Below, piece after piece: positions 26,100 through 36,891 of a stretch of DNA of 64,000 bases. The notes under the pieces were generated by a model. It saw nothing but the letters and a program-made list of their open reading frames with translations. It searched no databases and had not been told where the DNA came from. Source of the stretch: Annona cherimola (Eukaryota; Streptophyta; Magnoliopsida; Magnoliales; Annonaceae); assembly GCA_030490835.1 (NCBI GenBank), contig CM059972.1, positions 18,639,764 to 18,703,763 on the forward strand, in the 5' to 3' direction. Each line of letters starts with the position of its first letter. Positions within the stretch are counted from its first letter, which is position 1. The position numbers and the translations under genes are program-made.

Positions 26100-29000
26100 T
26101 AAGGTTCCAATGCATTAAATAAATTAATATAAAATTAGTTTACAACAATTCTTAACGAGCATCCCCACAGACCAAATTTTCTTGCTTATGTTGTATGGTC
26201 CATTTAACAATCCATCTGTTACTTGGTTGTTTTTCCTATAAACATGATGAAAAGAAATCAAATAAAAAAACTATAAACAAATTCTAATCCCATCTAAGAT
26301 GTTTTTAATGTTGGATAGAGAGATATCAAGTCCTGATAAGGAATTCACAAGCACCAAAGAGTTGCTATCGCATTCTAATTTCTTGATGCCCAAAGCCTGC
26401 ACTGACTTGATTTAAAGTAATGGGGCTTTTATCTCCATTTACAATGGGTCGATAAGACCACATTGAAACCAACAACTTGCTACTATGAGTTATCCACACT
26501 AATCCCTAATAACAACATCATATCCAACTACACTTCCATCCTCCTTTCTTGTAACATCCAATGTTAACTTCAAAAAATCCAATGCTAGTTCCTTCGACCT
26601 TGCGTGGCTATTGTCTAGATTCAAGCCTCTCAAAAAGAACTTTATAGAGGTGTAATAGCAATGGATGTAATCCAATTCAAGATTCCATCCAGCCTCCACC
26701 CACGTATTATTTTTATTTTTAAGGAACCACATCCTCCAACAAAAATTTAGCAAAAAAGTGAAAGTGGTACGGTCATTACCTTTAAATGGGTGTTGGAGGA
26801 ACTCCTCCAAAGTCAAGCAATTGTGACTTCTCCACCTATTGGTGTGCACCCCATAGAGGTGTCCCAATATTTGAGGACAATTCAAAAATAAAGTGTTTAT
26901 GTCTTTGCATACCCTTACCTGATTACAATGAAAACAAATAATAGTTACCTGAATCCCTCTTCAAAGTAAATTTGAGATTGTTGGGAGGGAACGTGTTGCT
27001 AGCCTCACCAAAAGATTTGGATCTTACAAGAAATCTTTAGCTTCCATATTATTTTTAGAACCTTTACCCTCTCCTGATTTTGCATAAACAATTCCCTAGT
27101 TTGATCTAAGTTGATTTTACACTAAAGTGACCCATAGGTTCATATTTCTAGAATTGTAGATCTTCTTCCTCTCTTCTCGACAAGGCGATATTTCGGATAA
27201 GTTGTCATCCTCCTCTCCCATAGCATTTTAATTTCCTCCTTTTTTCACCTTCTTGCCTCCTTATTAATAAATCTGTCTACCTGATCCTCCTATTAAAACA
27301 TACTGGGAAAGGTCCCTCGTAAGATATCTCCTACATTTCCTATCTATCTAATTAAAACCTCACTTCTGTTGATTTCCTATTGCCCATTTGCTACCCAAAC
27401 ATAAGAGTTCCTTAGACTGCATGATACATCTCCAAGTGAAAGAGCACCAGCTTTTTGTTTTACCATTCTAAAAATTTTCTGGAAAATATTTCTACTTTAA
27501 AATCTTGAAACATAGAAAATTTTGACATATTAGAAATCTCCACCACTTTTGGCCAAAATAGCTGTGTTGAAAGCTGTCAATTCTCAAAATTCCAAACCCT
27601 TAGCTGCTTTTGGCAAGATAGTTTACTCCACCTCATCTCGCTGATCCTTCTTCTTCTTTCACTTTCTCCTATAGAAACAACTAGTTAGGGAGCTGATTTC
27701 CTTGCAGATTTTTTGTGGGAGGATGAAAATGTTCATAGTGTAACACGGAATGAGCTACCACTACTTTGATCAATGTCTTCTTGCCTCAACTGAAGATGAG
27801 TTTACTCTTCCAGTCTTGGACCTTCTACCAAACCCTCTCCTTCAACACCTGAAAAACTCAAGTTTTATTTCTTCCCAACCAAACTAGGAGGCCCAAGTAG
27901 ATAAAGAATGTTTACTCCACTTACCCCAATTGTTGCTCTATACACTTAATATCTTCCCTGATATTTTAATTGAAAAATTGCAATCTTTTCTCTATTCACC
28001 ATCTATCCTTACCTCTTCTCATATTATTGCAGAATTGTCTTCAACTCATATACCTCAACAACCAAGGCTTTTAGGAAAAGTAATATATCAGCTAAAAGAA
28101 ATAAATGGGAGTGGGATGTCCCCTGCTTGCAAATCTTAACCCTTATGATCCTGCCTCCCGTCTTCGCCTCTTTCAACATTATAGATAGCTTTTCTATACT
28201 CATCAAAAATAGGTTAGGTAAAACAGGATCACCTTGCCTAAGTCTCCTATTTAGAGTGAATTCCTCTGTTAGATTTTCATTGATCATCACCCTATAAGAC
28301 ACTGAAGTTATGTAGCATCGCATCCACTAAATCCATTCGCTATCAAACTTCATGTTATCTATCATTGCAAAGAGGAAATCTCATTCAACCCTGTCACATG
28401 CTTTAAACATGTCCAATTTTATAGTCATCTCCTCCCCTTTGCCCTATTTCCTACTCTTTAAGGCATGGATCACTTCTTAGCCAGCAGCATATCATCAATG
28501 ATAAGTTTCTTCAGTATAAAGGTCCCTTATTCCTCTAAAATGATGCCTCCCAAACAAGACTTGAGCTTGTTTGCCAACACCTTAAATATGATCTTATATA
28601 TCATGTTATACAAGCTAATTGGCTCAAACAAGACTTGAGCCTATTTGCCAACACCTTAAATATGATCTTGTAGATCATGTTATACAGGCTAATTGGCTTA
28701 AAGTCCTTCAAGTTTACTACCCTTGTTAGGAATGAAAACTACTCTTGTGTGGTTTATTTACTTCATTATCCTAAGTTGATCCCCCTCATACCTCTCATTC
28801 AAAAAACACTTACATGCTACCACAATTTCATCCCCAATACTCTGTTAGTATATTTGATAAAACCCTACATATATACCATCTAGCACTTGAGAATCTCCTT
28901 AAGGGTCCGCTAGAGGTCAATTTGAAGAAAAGAATCTGTCGTGGATCAAGTTCATTGCTTTGTAGCACATACTTCATCTCTTTCGATTTCTCTGGTCAGA

Positions 29001-30021
29001 AACTAGTTTTCATCTCTTGATACTTTGGAAGTTGCCTATTGAATTACATCAGAACTGTCTACTGGCCCTTTTAATTTATATATATTCCGAAAGTAATCCC
29101 CCTACCAGCATTTCCATCGATTTCAAATCCTCCAGTAGATTGCCCCCAATTATCCTCCAAGAAACCAATCAAATTTTTCTTGAATCTTTCCAAGGTAACC
29201 TAGGAGAGAATGTTATATTTATGTCTCCTAATTGAAACCAATTAACTTTAGCTCATTACTTCCATAGCACCTCCTCATCTTCAAGAAGAGAGTTTATTAT
29301 CCTCTTCAACTCCCTGACCCTCTCATCTTTGTCGTTAGGTGGGGAAGTCATCTTTAAATCTTGGATGTCAGCTACATGTCTTTGAATGTTCTCCTTTGTA
29401 CTTCCCTTTGTTTTACATCTCCAACTATGTGAGTTTTCTCTCATAATTTCTCATCTTCCAGTTGATTTAGCAAAAGAGCGACAACGCTTGGCTAGATTGT
29501 TAGGTAATTGCGATAATATCTTGAGCTTCTTGATACTTCGTCTAGTATGCCTTGAATCTAAACTTTTTGGTAATTCTCCTCTTTCTCTTTCTAGAGTCTA
29601 GGATTAACATAATTAGAAGATGGTCTGAAACAATCACCATTAGATGATGAAGTTTACCAAAGGTGAACAAACCTAGTCACTCCATTGAAATGAGGCCACG
29701 ATCCAACCTTGCTTCCACTCTCTCTCTTCCTTTATGTTTGTTGCTCCGAATCATGCAAAGCCTCACGGTCTCTTAAAATTGACTATCTAAGATTCCTGTT
29801 TGATTTTGTAGCTTAAGTATTCAGAAATTCTCGTGACTTCGTTGAAGTCACATACCACTGCCCATGGTAAACTCTCCCTATCCTTTAGTTATCTCAAAAT
29901 GCTCACGAATTCATGTCTTCTTGCCACCACAAGGTTGCCATAAAAATTTGTTAATCTCATGGCCCTCCTCTCATCCTCGTAAACCTTGACATTAATATGA
30001 TAAGCTAAGTAAGGTAACACC
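26100..30021 (-). pseudogene. Degenerate LINE, 3' segment (RT to RNase H)
   Basis: Plant L1-type LINE on the - strand, full of stops and frameshifts. Going 5' to 3': remnants of the linker before the reverse transcriptase (INSLLEDEEVLW near 29260-29330, then a degenerate VNWFQLGDIN near 29220); reverse transcriptase pieces at 28024-28400 (LRQGDPVLPNLF; the catalytic FADD-type motif has decayed to LADI); zinc-finger/RNase H linker pieces at 26499-26885; and an RNase H-like domain at about 26170-26480 (KKLECDSNSLVLVN, HHVYRKNNQVTDGL). The 5' side stops at 30021, exactly where the copia element begins, and resumes at 38436. Confidence 0.85.
28555..28702. repeat. Tandem duplication inside the LINE
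   Basis: A 74-bp unit beginning CAAGACTTGAGC and ending GCTAATTGGCT is present twice head to tail, with a few substitutions. The duplication happened after LINE insertion and further disrupts the reverse transcriptase. Confidence 0.85.
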
Positions 30022-30692
30022 TGTTGGGTCCCGAATAGATGGCAAAACCCAAGAGGGGAGGGGTGAATTGGGTTCTTAAAAATTTCTTCGGTAACTTATC
30101 CCCTTGTGAGTTCAATCCCCTTAAATGAAGAAACAAAATGGAGAGCAAAGCAATATAGAAAGCAGAAATAAAATAGACGCAGATTTTTATAGTGGTTCGG
30201 GCAACCTCCCTACTCCACTCTTCCAAGCTCACACACCTTGTGACTTGGGTTTCACTATTGCATTCCACGAATACAATTAGAGCCTCTTGCTCTCTTCTAG
30301 ATTCTAGCTCTAGGGGGCATCAACAACTAGAGCCTCTTGCTCTCTTCTAGATTCTAGCTCTAGGGGGCATATAACACTTAGCACAAGTAGGTGATGAGTC
30401 ACACTCCAATCACACACTACTTTGCTACCACTTGATCTTAGCTACGCAAGCTAAATCAAGTTCAACACAAACAAATAAACAAAGAAAGAAATCTACACTT
30501 TACAGATGTGTAGCAACACTTTAGCGCAGAGAAGAACTTGAAGAATAGGCTTTGAAGATTCAGACGATGAGCTTTTTGCAGTTTGAAGCAGAGTTCTTCT
30601 TCTTTGAGTGGCTTGATCTCTTTAGAGCTCTTGAATGTAGTAGTTAAGCACACTTAATGATTCTCAGCTACTTCCCTCGTTCACCATGAATG

Positions 30693-30701
30693 CTATTTAT
30701 A
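30693..30701 (-). promoter_or_regulatory. LTR TATA box (3' LTR)
   Basis: Reads TATAAATAG on the - strand. Transcription would start about 30 bp further, near 30660. The palindromic repeat array begins about 85 bp upstream of it. The same motif lies at 37563-37571 in the 5' LTR, where it would drive the element. Confidence 0.7.
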
Positions 30702-30785
30702 ATTTTGGAGGGAATCCGAACGTTAGAAGGTAGGTGGCGCGCATTTAATGCGCCAACGTTCGAATTAATTCCGACCGTTGCGACC

Positions 30786-30955
30786 CAAGTCGCATGTGGA
30801 GTCGACTTCGGATGCGACTTCGCCCAAGTCGCAGATGGAGTCGACTTCGGGTGCGACTTCGCCTTCTGCTCGCAACTCCAAGTCTCAGGTCGGGTCGACT
30901 TGGGTTCCGACTTGACCCAAGTCGCAGGTGGAGTCGACTTCGGCTTCGACTTCAC
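30786..30955. repeat. Palindromic GTCGAC array in 3' LTR
   Basis: Alternating AAGTCGCA..TGGAGTCGACTT and TGCGACTTC units repeated about four times. AGTCGACT is itself a palindrome, and AAGTCGCA is the complement of TGCGACTT, so each unit can form a hairpin. A second cluster lies at 31196-31440. Confidence 0.9.
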
Positions 30956-31565
30956 CTCGTCAGATGGCTTCACGAACTTTTGTGAATCTTGAAAATCTTG
31001 ACTTTGATTCATCTTGAATCTTGACTCATGTAATCTTAGATATCTTCTTGATTTGAATGATTGAGTTTATGCTTCTTGCTTGTACTTGGATTTGTCTTCA
31101 AATGTTTCAGCTTGAGTATCTATGTTGCCTTGATCTTCATCTTCATCTAGTTTGGCTTGAAATCAAGTAATCCAGAACTTGTCATTTGAAGTTTTCCGTC
31201 TGCCTGAGCGAAGTCGATGTCTGAGTCGACTTCGGCTGCGACTTCATCATGTCCGTTTACTCTTTTCAACTCTGGATGCTTGAAGTCGATGTTGGAGTCG
31301 ACTTCGTCTGCGACTTGACTTCCCAAGTCGCAAGTGGAGTCGACTTGGCCTGCGACTTCACTTGTTCTTCTCCCATTTTCAACTCTGGATGCTTGAAGTC
31401 GATCTTGGAGTCGACTTGGTATACGACTTGGCTTCCATACTTGATTTTCTTCAAATGAATATTCCTTAAACATTTCCACAAACTTGTTAGTAGCCAAGAC
31501 TTTCTCAAATTGATTTGTTAATCATCAAAACATAGATTTAGCTAGTTTTCCTCATGTTTCCAACA

Positions 31566-31579
31566 ATCTCCCCCTTTTT
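31566..31579 (-). other. Polypurine tract of the copia element
   Basis: Directly abuts the 3' LTR and reads AAAAAGGGGGAGAT on the - strand, the plus-strand primer site. Further purine tracts of the same form lie at 31814-31828, 31878-31890 and 31895-31907. Such multiplicity is known from sireviruses. Confidence 0.9.
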
Positions 31580-31914
31580 GATGATTGACAAAACTGATTT
31601 GAGTGGATACCTTTCATTAAAAATAGTATGTTCATATTGCATTTTAAAATCATGCTTATGCTCATGCAAACAGAACATTCAAATATCATGTAAGCATATC
31701 ATACTCTCCTCCCCATTAATCATCTCTCTCCCTTTTTTTTTTTTTTTTTTTTTTTAATCATTAAGATTTCTACTCAATTTTTCAACTCAAATACTCTTCT
31801 TCTCCTTTAAATCTCTCTCCCCCTTTTTGTCAATATATCAAAAAGATTAGAGGGTAATCAAAGAGATAGGTGGGTTAGCTCCCCCTAAATGGGTGCTCCC
31901 CCTCAATTTATGCT
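31580..31914 (-). other. 3' non-coding region of the copia element
   Basis: About 335 bp between the RNase H stop and the polypurine tract, with three additional polypurine tracts and a homopolymer run (about 22 T on the + strand) around 31733-31755. No envelope-like frame is present. Confidence 0.8.
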
Positions 31915-34900
31915 TTAAGTGAGTTCAAGCATTCCCATGTCATTTCTAATCTTATAAAATGCTTCTTTTGCTAGGGGCTTAGTGAATATATCTGCTACTT
32001 GATCCTCTGTTCTTACATATACCAAACATATGTCATGATTTTCTACATGTTCTCTAATGAAATGATGTCTAAGGTCTATATGTTTGGTCCTAGAATGCAA
32101 GACTGGATTCTTGGTTAGACATATGGCACTTGTATTATCACATTTGATAGGTATATCTTTGAAGTCCATGCCATAGTCCCTAAGTTGCTGTTTCATCCAA
32201 AGTAATTGAGCACAACAGCTCCCGGCGGCAATATATTCGGCTTCCGCCGTAGATAGAGCAACACTAGTTTGTTTTCTTGAAAACCATGAAACCAACATGC
32301 TTCCAAGAAACTGACATGTTCCACTAGTGCTTTTTCTATCTACTTTGTAACCAGCAAAATCCGCATCCGAGTAGCCGATTAGATCAAATTAGAGCCCTTT
32401 GGATACCATAGTCCTAAATTGGTAGTGTCTACTAGATATCTAAAGATTCTTTTCACAGCTACCAAGTGTGATTCTTTTGGGCATGATTGAAATCTAGAGC
32501 ACATACACACACTAAACAAAATATCTGGCCTAGAAGCAGTTAAATACAATAAGGAACCTATCATGCTTCTATACAATTTTATATCAACTAATTTTCCCTT
32601 TTCATCTTTGTCCATTTTGATTGTGGAGCTCATGGGCGTGTTTGCTCCTTTGCTGTTCTCCATGCCAAACTTCTTGAGCATCTTCTTGATGTATTTGGAC
32701 TGGTTTATGAAGATTCCTTCATTTAGTTGCTTGATTTGCAGTCCAAGGAAGAAGTTTAGCTCTCCCATCATGCTCATCTCAAACTCTTTCTGCATAAGCT
32801 CAGAAAATTCTTGGCAAAGAGTTTCATTAGTAGCACCAAAAATGATATCATCAACATAAATTTGAATGATTAATATATCCTTTCCATTGTACTTAATAAA
32901 CAGAGTGGTGTCTACCTTTCCCTTTTGAAAGTTATGATCAATCAAAAACTTGCTTAGTCTATCATACCAAGCTCTTGGAGCTTGTTTCAATCCATATAAT
33001 GCTTTGGTCAACTTGTACACAAATTTTGATTGATCTTTTTCCTCAAATCCAGGTGGTTGTTCAACATACACCTCTTCATTTATATAACCATTCAGAAATG
33101 CACTTTTGACATCCATTTGAAACAATTTAAAGTTCATGTGAGATGCAAAAGCTAGTAAGATGCGAATTGCTTCCAATCTAGCAACCGGGGCATAGGATTC
33201 CTCAAAATCTATTCCTTCTTCTTGTGAGTATCCTTTTGCCACAAGTCTAGCTTTGTTCCTCACTACAAGTCCACTTTCATCTAATTTGTTCCTAAAGACC
33301 CACTTAGTGCCAATAATAGTACAATCATATGGTCTAGGAACAAGGTGCCAAACTTTATTTCTTTCAAATTGATTTAGCTCTTCTTGCATTGCTATAATCC
33401 AGTTTTCATCATCAAGAGCTTGTTCAATATTAGAAGGTTCAATCTTGGATACAAAAGCATATTGTCCACACACATTTTGCTTTGACCTTCTAGTTTTTAC
33501 ACCTTCATACACATTTCCTATAACTTGCTCAATTGGATGTGCACGATTGAATTTTAAATCAGTTGGAGGTTTATAGGAATTGTTACCTTCACTTACCCTT
33601 TCCTCCATGGATTCTTCTTGCTTTTCCATATGCAATTTTTCAAGATTGCTTGTTATGTCATCTGCATCACTTAGATCATCTTTTCTTTTAAAGCATGTAT
33701 TAGTTTCATCAAAAGTAACATGTATGGATTCTTCTACCACTTGGTTTCGTTTATTGAAAACTCTATATGCTTTGCTATTTGATGAATAACCAAGGAATAT
33801 TGCTTCATCACTTTTAGCATCAAGTTTTCCCAAGTTGGTTTTTCCATTGTTCAGAACATAACACGTGCATCCAAAAGCATGAAAATAAGATATGTTTGGT
33901 TTCCTTCCTTTCCATAGCTCATATGGGGTCTTTTTCAAGATTGCTCTAATGGTAACTCGATTTAAAACATGACAAGCTGTGCTTACAGCTTCACCCCAAA
34001 ACTTCTTAGATAATTTGCTCTCATTTAGCATAGTTCTAGCCATCTCTTGTATAGTTCTATTTTTCCTCTCCACTACTCCATTTTGTTGTGGAGTCCTTGG
34101 TGCAGAAAATGTGTGGTGAATTCCTTTTTCATTACATAATTCTATGAATCGTTTGTTCTCAAATTCACCACCATGGTCACTTCTTATAGTCATAATAGTA
34201 CTTTGTTTTTCATTTTCCACCAAGTTTACAAACGTTGAAAACATAGAGAAAGCTTCATCTTTGCTAGCTAAAAGAATTATCCATGTGAATCTTGAAAAGT
34301 CATCAACAATTACAAATACATATTTCTTTCCACCAATGGTTAAAATGTCGGATGGCCCATATAGATCCATGTGTAGCAATTCAAGCGGCCTAGTGGTGGA
34401 AATCTCCTTTTTGGTAGAGAAAGGCATCTTTGGTTGTTTAGATAATTGACATGCCTTACATATTTTGTCTTTGTCATATTTCAACTTAGGCAAGCCTTCT
34501 ACCAAACTCTTTTTCCATAGGGTTTTTATATTTCTCATGTTTATGTGTCCAAGCCTTTTATGCCAAACTCATGGATCATTATCAATGGCCATTAGACATT
34601 GACCATCTAGTTCATCAAGTGAAACCAAATATATATTTCCATGTCTTTTTCCACTAAACATGATATGCTCACCATCAAATACATTGCATACAGATGATTC
34701 AAACACAACCTTATATCCTTTATCACATAATTGGCTAATGCTCATTAAGTTATGCTTGAGTCCTTCAACAAACAAAACATCCTCCATGCATGCATTTGAG
34801 CTACTGTAAATATTTCCTTTACCTTTGATTTTACCTTTCTCATTATTTCCAAAGGCAACCGTTCCATCGTTGCAAGGCTTAAGTTTATGGAATAAACTCC

Positions 34901-34973
34901 TTTCTCCGGTCATGTGCCTTGAACAACCACTATCCATGAACCATACATTGTTTGCCTTTGCCTTTAAACAAAT
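31915..34973 (-). pseudogene. copia pol (protease-integrase-RT-RNase H), two breaks
   Basis: Polyprotein in copia order. Aspartic protease with DSG (about 34895-34940), GAG-pre-integrase region, integrase with zinc-binding CKAC and a DDE core ([30 protein letters not shown]), reverse transcriptase with YVDDIIFG, and RNase H (STAEAEYIAA, HSRTKHID). Two lesions are visible: an in-frame TGA at 34571-34569, in the conserved stretch just before the integrase zinc finger, and a single-base frameshift near 32385, after which RNase H continues in another frame to 31915. The pol frame is offset from gag, so expression would need a programmed shift or similar. The rest is intact, so both breaks are recent or could be assembly errors. 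Confidence 0.92.
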
Positions 34974-34995
34974 CTGAAAAATAATTAAATAATTT

Positions 34996-36843
34996 TTATC
35001 TCTTTGGTACCCATTTTATGGGTCCATTTGGGTTAGTAATATTATTCAACCTTTGTTGCTCTATCTTAGAAAGCCCAAATCTTGTGTTTTTTGGAACCCA
35101 AACTAGTCTTGCACCATGGTCATACAATTTCTTAAAATTACATTTGTAGGCTTTATGACCCATCTTGTTGCAGAAATTGCAAGCCATTGGTAATCTAGGA
35201 GTAGGCCTCCAAGTATATTTTGGTTCAAATGTTGCCCTTTTAGTCCACATAACATTTCTCCTTTGTGGCTTATAAATTGGTGCAGTTTGATATTTTCCAA
35301 GTTTTGGCACATTTGATTTGCCACTTTCTTTTTGCTCAAATGTATTGTACCCAAGACCTCTTTTATCCTTTTGTGAGGTCATGTTCAGAAACATCTTTAC
35401 ACTTTCTCCTGGATTAGAGAACTTTACTAATGATTCATTTAAGGATTTGTTCTCCTTTTTCAGTTTCTCTACTTCTTTCAACAAAGATTCATTTTCTTCT
35501 TTCAGTTTTGTTGATTTTTCAGCTAGTTTTCCATTTTCAATAATAACAAAGTTGCATTGTTGTTTCTTTGAGGTCAACTTGTTTCCTAGCTTTTTGATTT
35601 CCTCATATAATGAATCATAGGCAGTTTGTAGTTCTTCTAATTCAGCACATTTGAGGCAATTATGAAAAGAAGAATAACTTGATTGAGAATAGCAAGGTTT
35701 GAAAGTTACCTCTTCACTTTCTGTGTATTTTGTTGAGGTAGATTGATCTTCCAAAACTTCCGTCGTGTTCAAGCATAGCAGTTCTTCTTCTTGTTCGATT
35801 TGTGCTACGCAGCATATTCTTGCACAGTTGGCCGCATCGTTGTCATCGGTTGAAGAGCTGCATGTTGATGAAGTCTCCTCGTTGACGAACATGCCTCTTC
35901 CTCTTGGCCTTTGGTATTTTCTTCTTTCATGACTCTCCTTTGGCCTTTCTTCTGGTGTAGGACATTGAGCTTGCATATGTCCTACGCCCCCGCATCGGTA
36001 GCATTTTGTAACCTCCTTCTTCTTTTCTTTTTGTGGTCTTTCTTTGAAGTCTTTAATGTTCTTTTCTTTTCTCACAAATTTTCGAAACTTGTGAGTAAGA
36101 AGTGCAATATCTTCATCACCATTGTTAGACGAGGAGGTAGACTCATCTGAGTTGCGTGCCGCTTTTAATGCAATGATTTTCTTCCCTTTATGATTCTCTT
36201 CGTTTCTTCTCTTAATTAGCTCATGTGACATTAGTGAGCTAATTAGATCTTCTAGCTTTAGAGTGTTGAGGTCTTTGGCTTCTTCAATAGCTGTAATCTT
36301 TGGAGTCCATGAATCCGGTAGAGCTCTTAGTATCTTCATCACCTGTTCGGATTCAGAGATAGCTTTTCCAAGACCTTTGAGAGCATTAGTAATCTTAGAA
36401 AATCTTGCAAACATTTCAGAAATATTTTCAGTGTCTAGCATTCTGAAATTTTCAAACTCTCCAATCAAAATGTTTCTCCTAGTCCCTTGGACTTGGGAGG
36501 TTCCTTCATAAATGGATGTTAGAGTATCCCATATCTCTTTTGCAGTCAAACAAGAAGATACTCTATCATACTCCGAAGCCGTAAGAGCACAAAATAAAGA
36601 ATTCATTGCCTTGGCATTGCTCTTGACGGTTCTAACTTCCTCTTCGGTCCACTTGGAAGCTCTTTCATCTATAGGCAAGATTACACCGTCTTGGATTGCA
36701 ATCCAAGAGTCCATATCGGTAGCCATAATGAGTTGCTTCATACGAAGCTTCCAATAACCAAAGTTGTTCCCATCAAACAATAGTGGCCTTGTAAAAGATT
36801 GGCCCTCGGCAAAAGCGGGAACGGAAGTAGATTGGGATGCCAT
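34996..36843 (-). CDS. copia gag polyprotein
   Basis: 615 residues, intact. It forms the virus-like particle that packages element RNA in the cytoplasm. N-terminal DUF4219-like segment (LLFDGNNFGYWKLRMKQ, about residues 20-40), UBN2-type gag domain (about 60-210, EIWDTLTSIYEGTSQVQ), first CCHC zinc knuckle CYRCGGVGHMQAQC (281-294), a long coiled coil (about 400-480, repeated KLKEENESL-type heptads), and a second knuckle CNFCNKMGHKAYKC near the C-terminus. The length and coiled coil match Sirevirus gag rather than the shorter gag of Tork or Retrofit elements. The start codon lies 35 bp after the primer-binding site. Confidence 0.94.
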   Translation of the reverse strand: MASQSTSVPAFAEGQSFTRPLLFDGNNFGYWKLRMKQLIMATDMDSWIAIQDGVILPIDERASKWTEEEVRTVKSNAKAMNSLFCALTASEYDRVSSCLTAKEIWDTLTSIYEGTSQVQGTRRNILIGEFENFRMLDTENISEMFARFSKITNALKGLGKAISESEQVMKILRALPDSWTPKITAIEEAKDLNTLKLEDLISSLMSHELIKRRNEENHKGKKIIALKAARNSDESTSSSNNGDEDIALLTHKFRKFVRKEKNIKDFKERPQKEKKKEVTKCYRCGGVGHMQAQCPTPEERPKESHERRKYQRPRGRGMFVNEETSSTCSSSTDDNDAANCARICCVAQIEQEEELLCLNTTEVLEDQSTSTKYTESEEVTFKPCYSQSSYSSFHNCLKCAELEELQTAYDSLYEEIKKLGNKLTSKKQQCNFVIIENGKLAEKSTKLKEENESLLKEVEKLKKENKSLNESLVKFSNPGESVKMFLNMTSQKDKRGLGYNTFEQKESGKSNVPKLGKYQTAPIYKPQRRNVMWTKRATFEPKYTWRPTPRLPMACNFCNKMGHKAYKCNFKKLYDHGARLVWVPKNTRFGLSKIEQQRLNNITNPNGPIKWVPKR

Positions 36844-36877
36844 GATAATAGATCTCTTTGATTCAATTCAAAGACCT

Positions 36878-36889
36878 GCTCTGATACCA
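36878..36889 (-). other. Primer-binding site (initiator Met-tRNA)
   Basis: Reads TGGTATCAGAGC on the - strand, two bases inside the 5' LTR end. This is the standard plant copia/gypsy site complementary to the 3' end of initiator methionine tRNA. Confidence 0.95.
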
Positions 36890-36891
36890 CT

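Larger units (their letters stand above)
30022..31565 (-). repeat. 3' LTR of Sirevirus-like copia element
   Basis: 1,544 bp, TG...CA ends (TGTTGGGTCC ... GTTTCCAACA), bordered outside by target duplication ACACC (30017-30021). It is co-linear without indels with the other LTR (36892-38435), and I find three substitutions by eye. It contains a duplicated ~52-bp block (TAGAGCCTCTTGCTC...) near 30270-30372, a TATA box on the - strand at 30693-30701, and palindromic GTCGAC arrays at about 30786-30955 and 31196-31440. Confidence 0.97.

Noticed and set aside
28024..28323. Functional reverse transcriptase
   Set aside because: The LINE frame is broken on both sides and the catalytic motif is decayed (LADI); remnant only.
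30690..31497. Frames with repeated KSHPKSTP / VDFGCDF words in the LTR
   Set aside because: They are translations of the palindromic LTR array and occur identically in both LTRs; non-coding.
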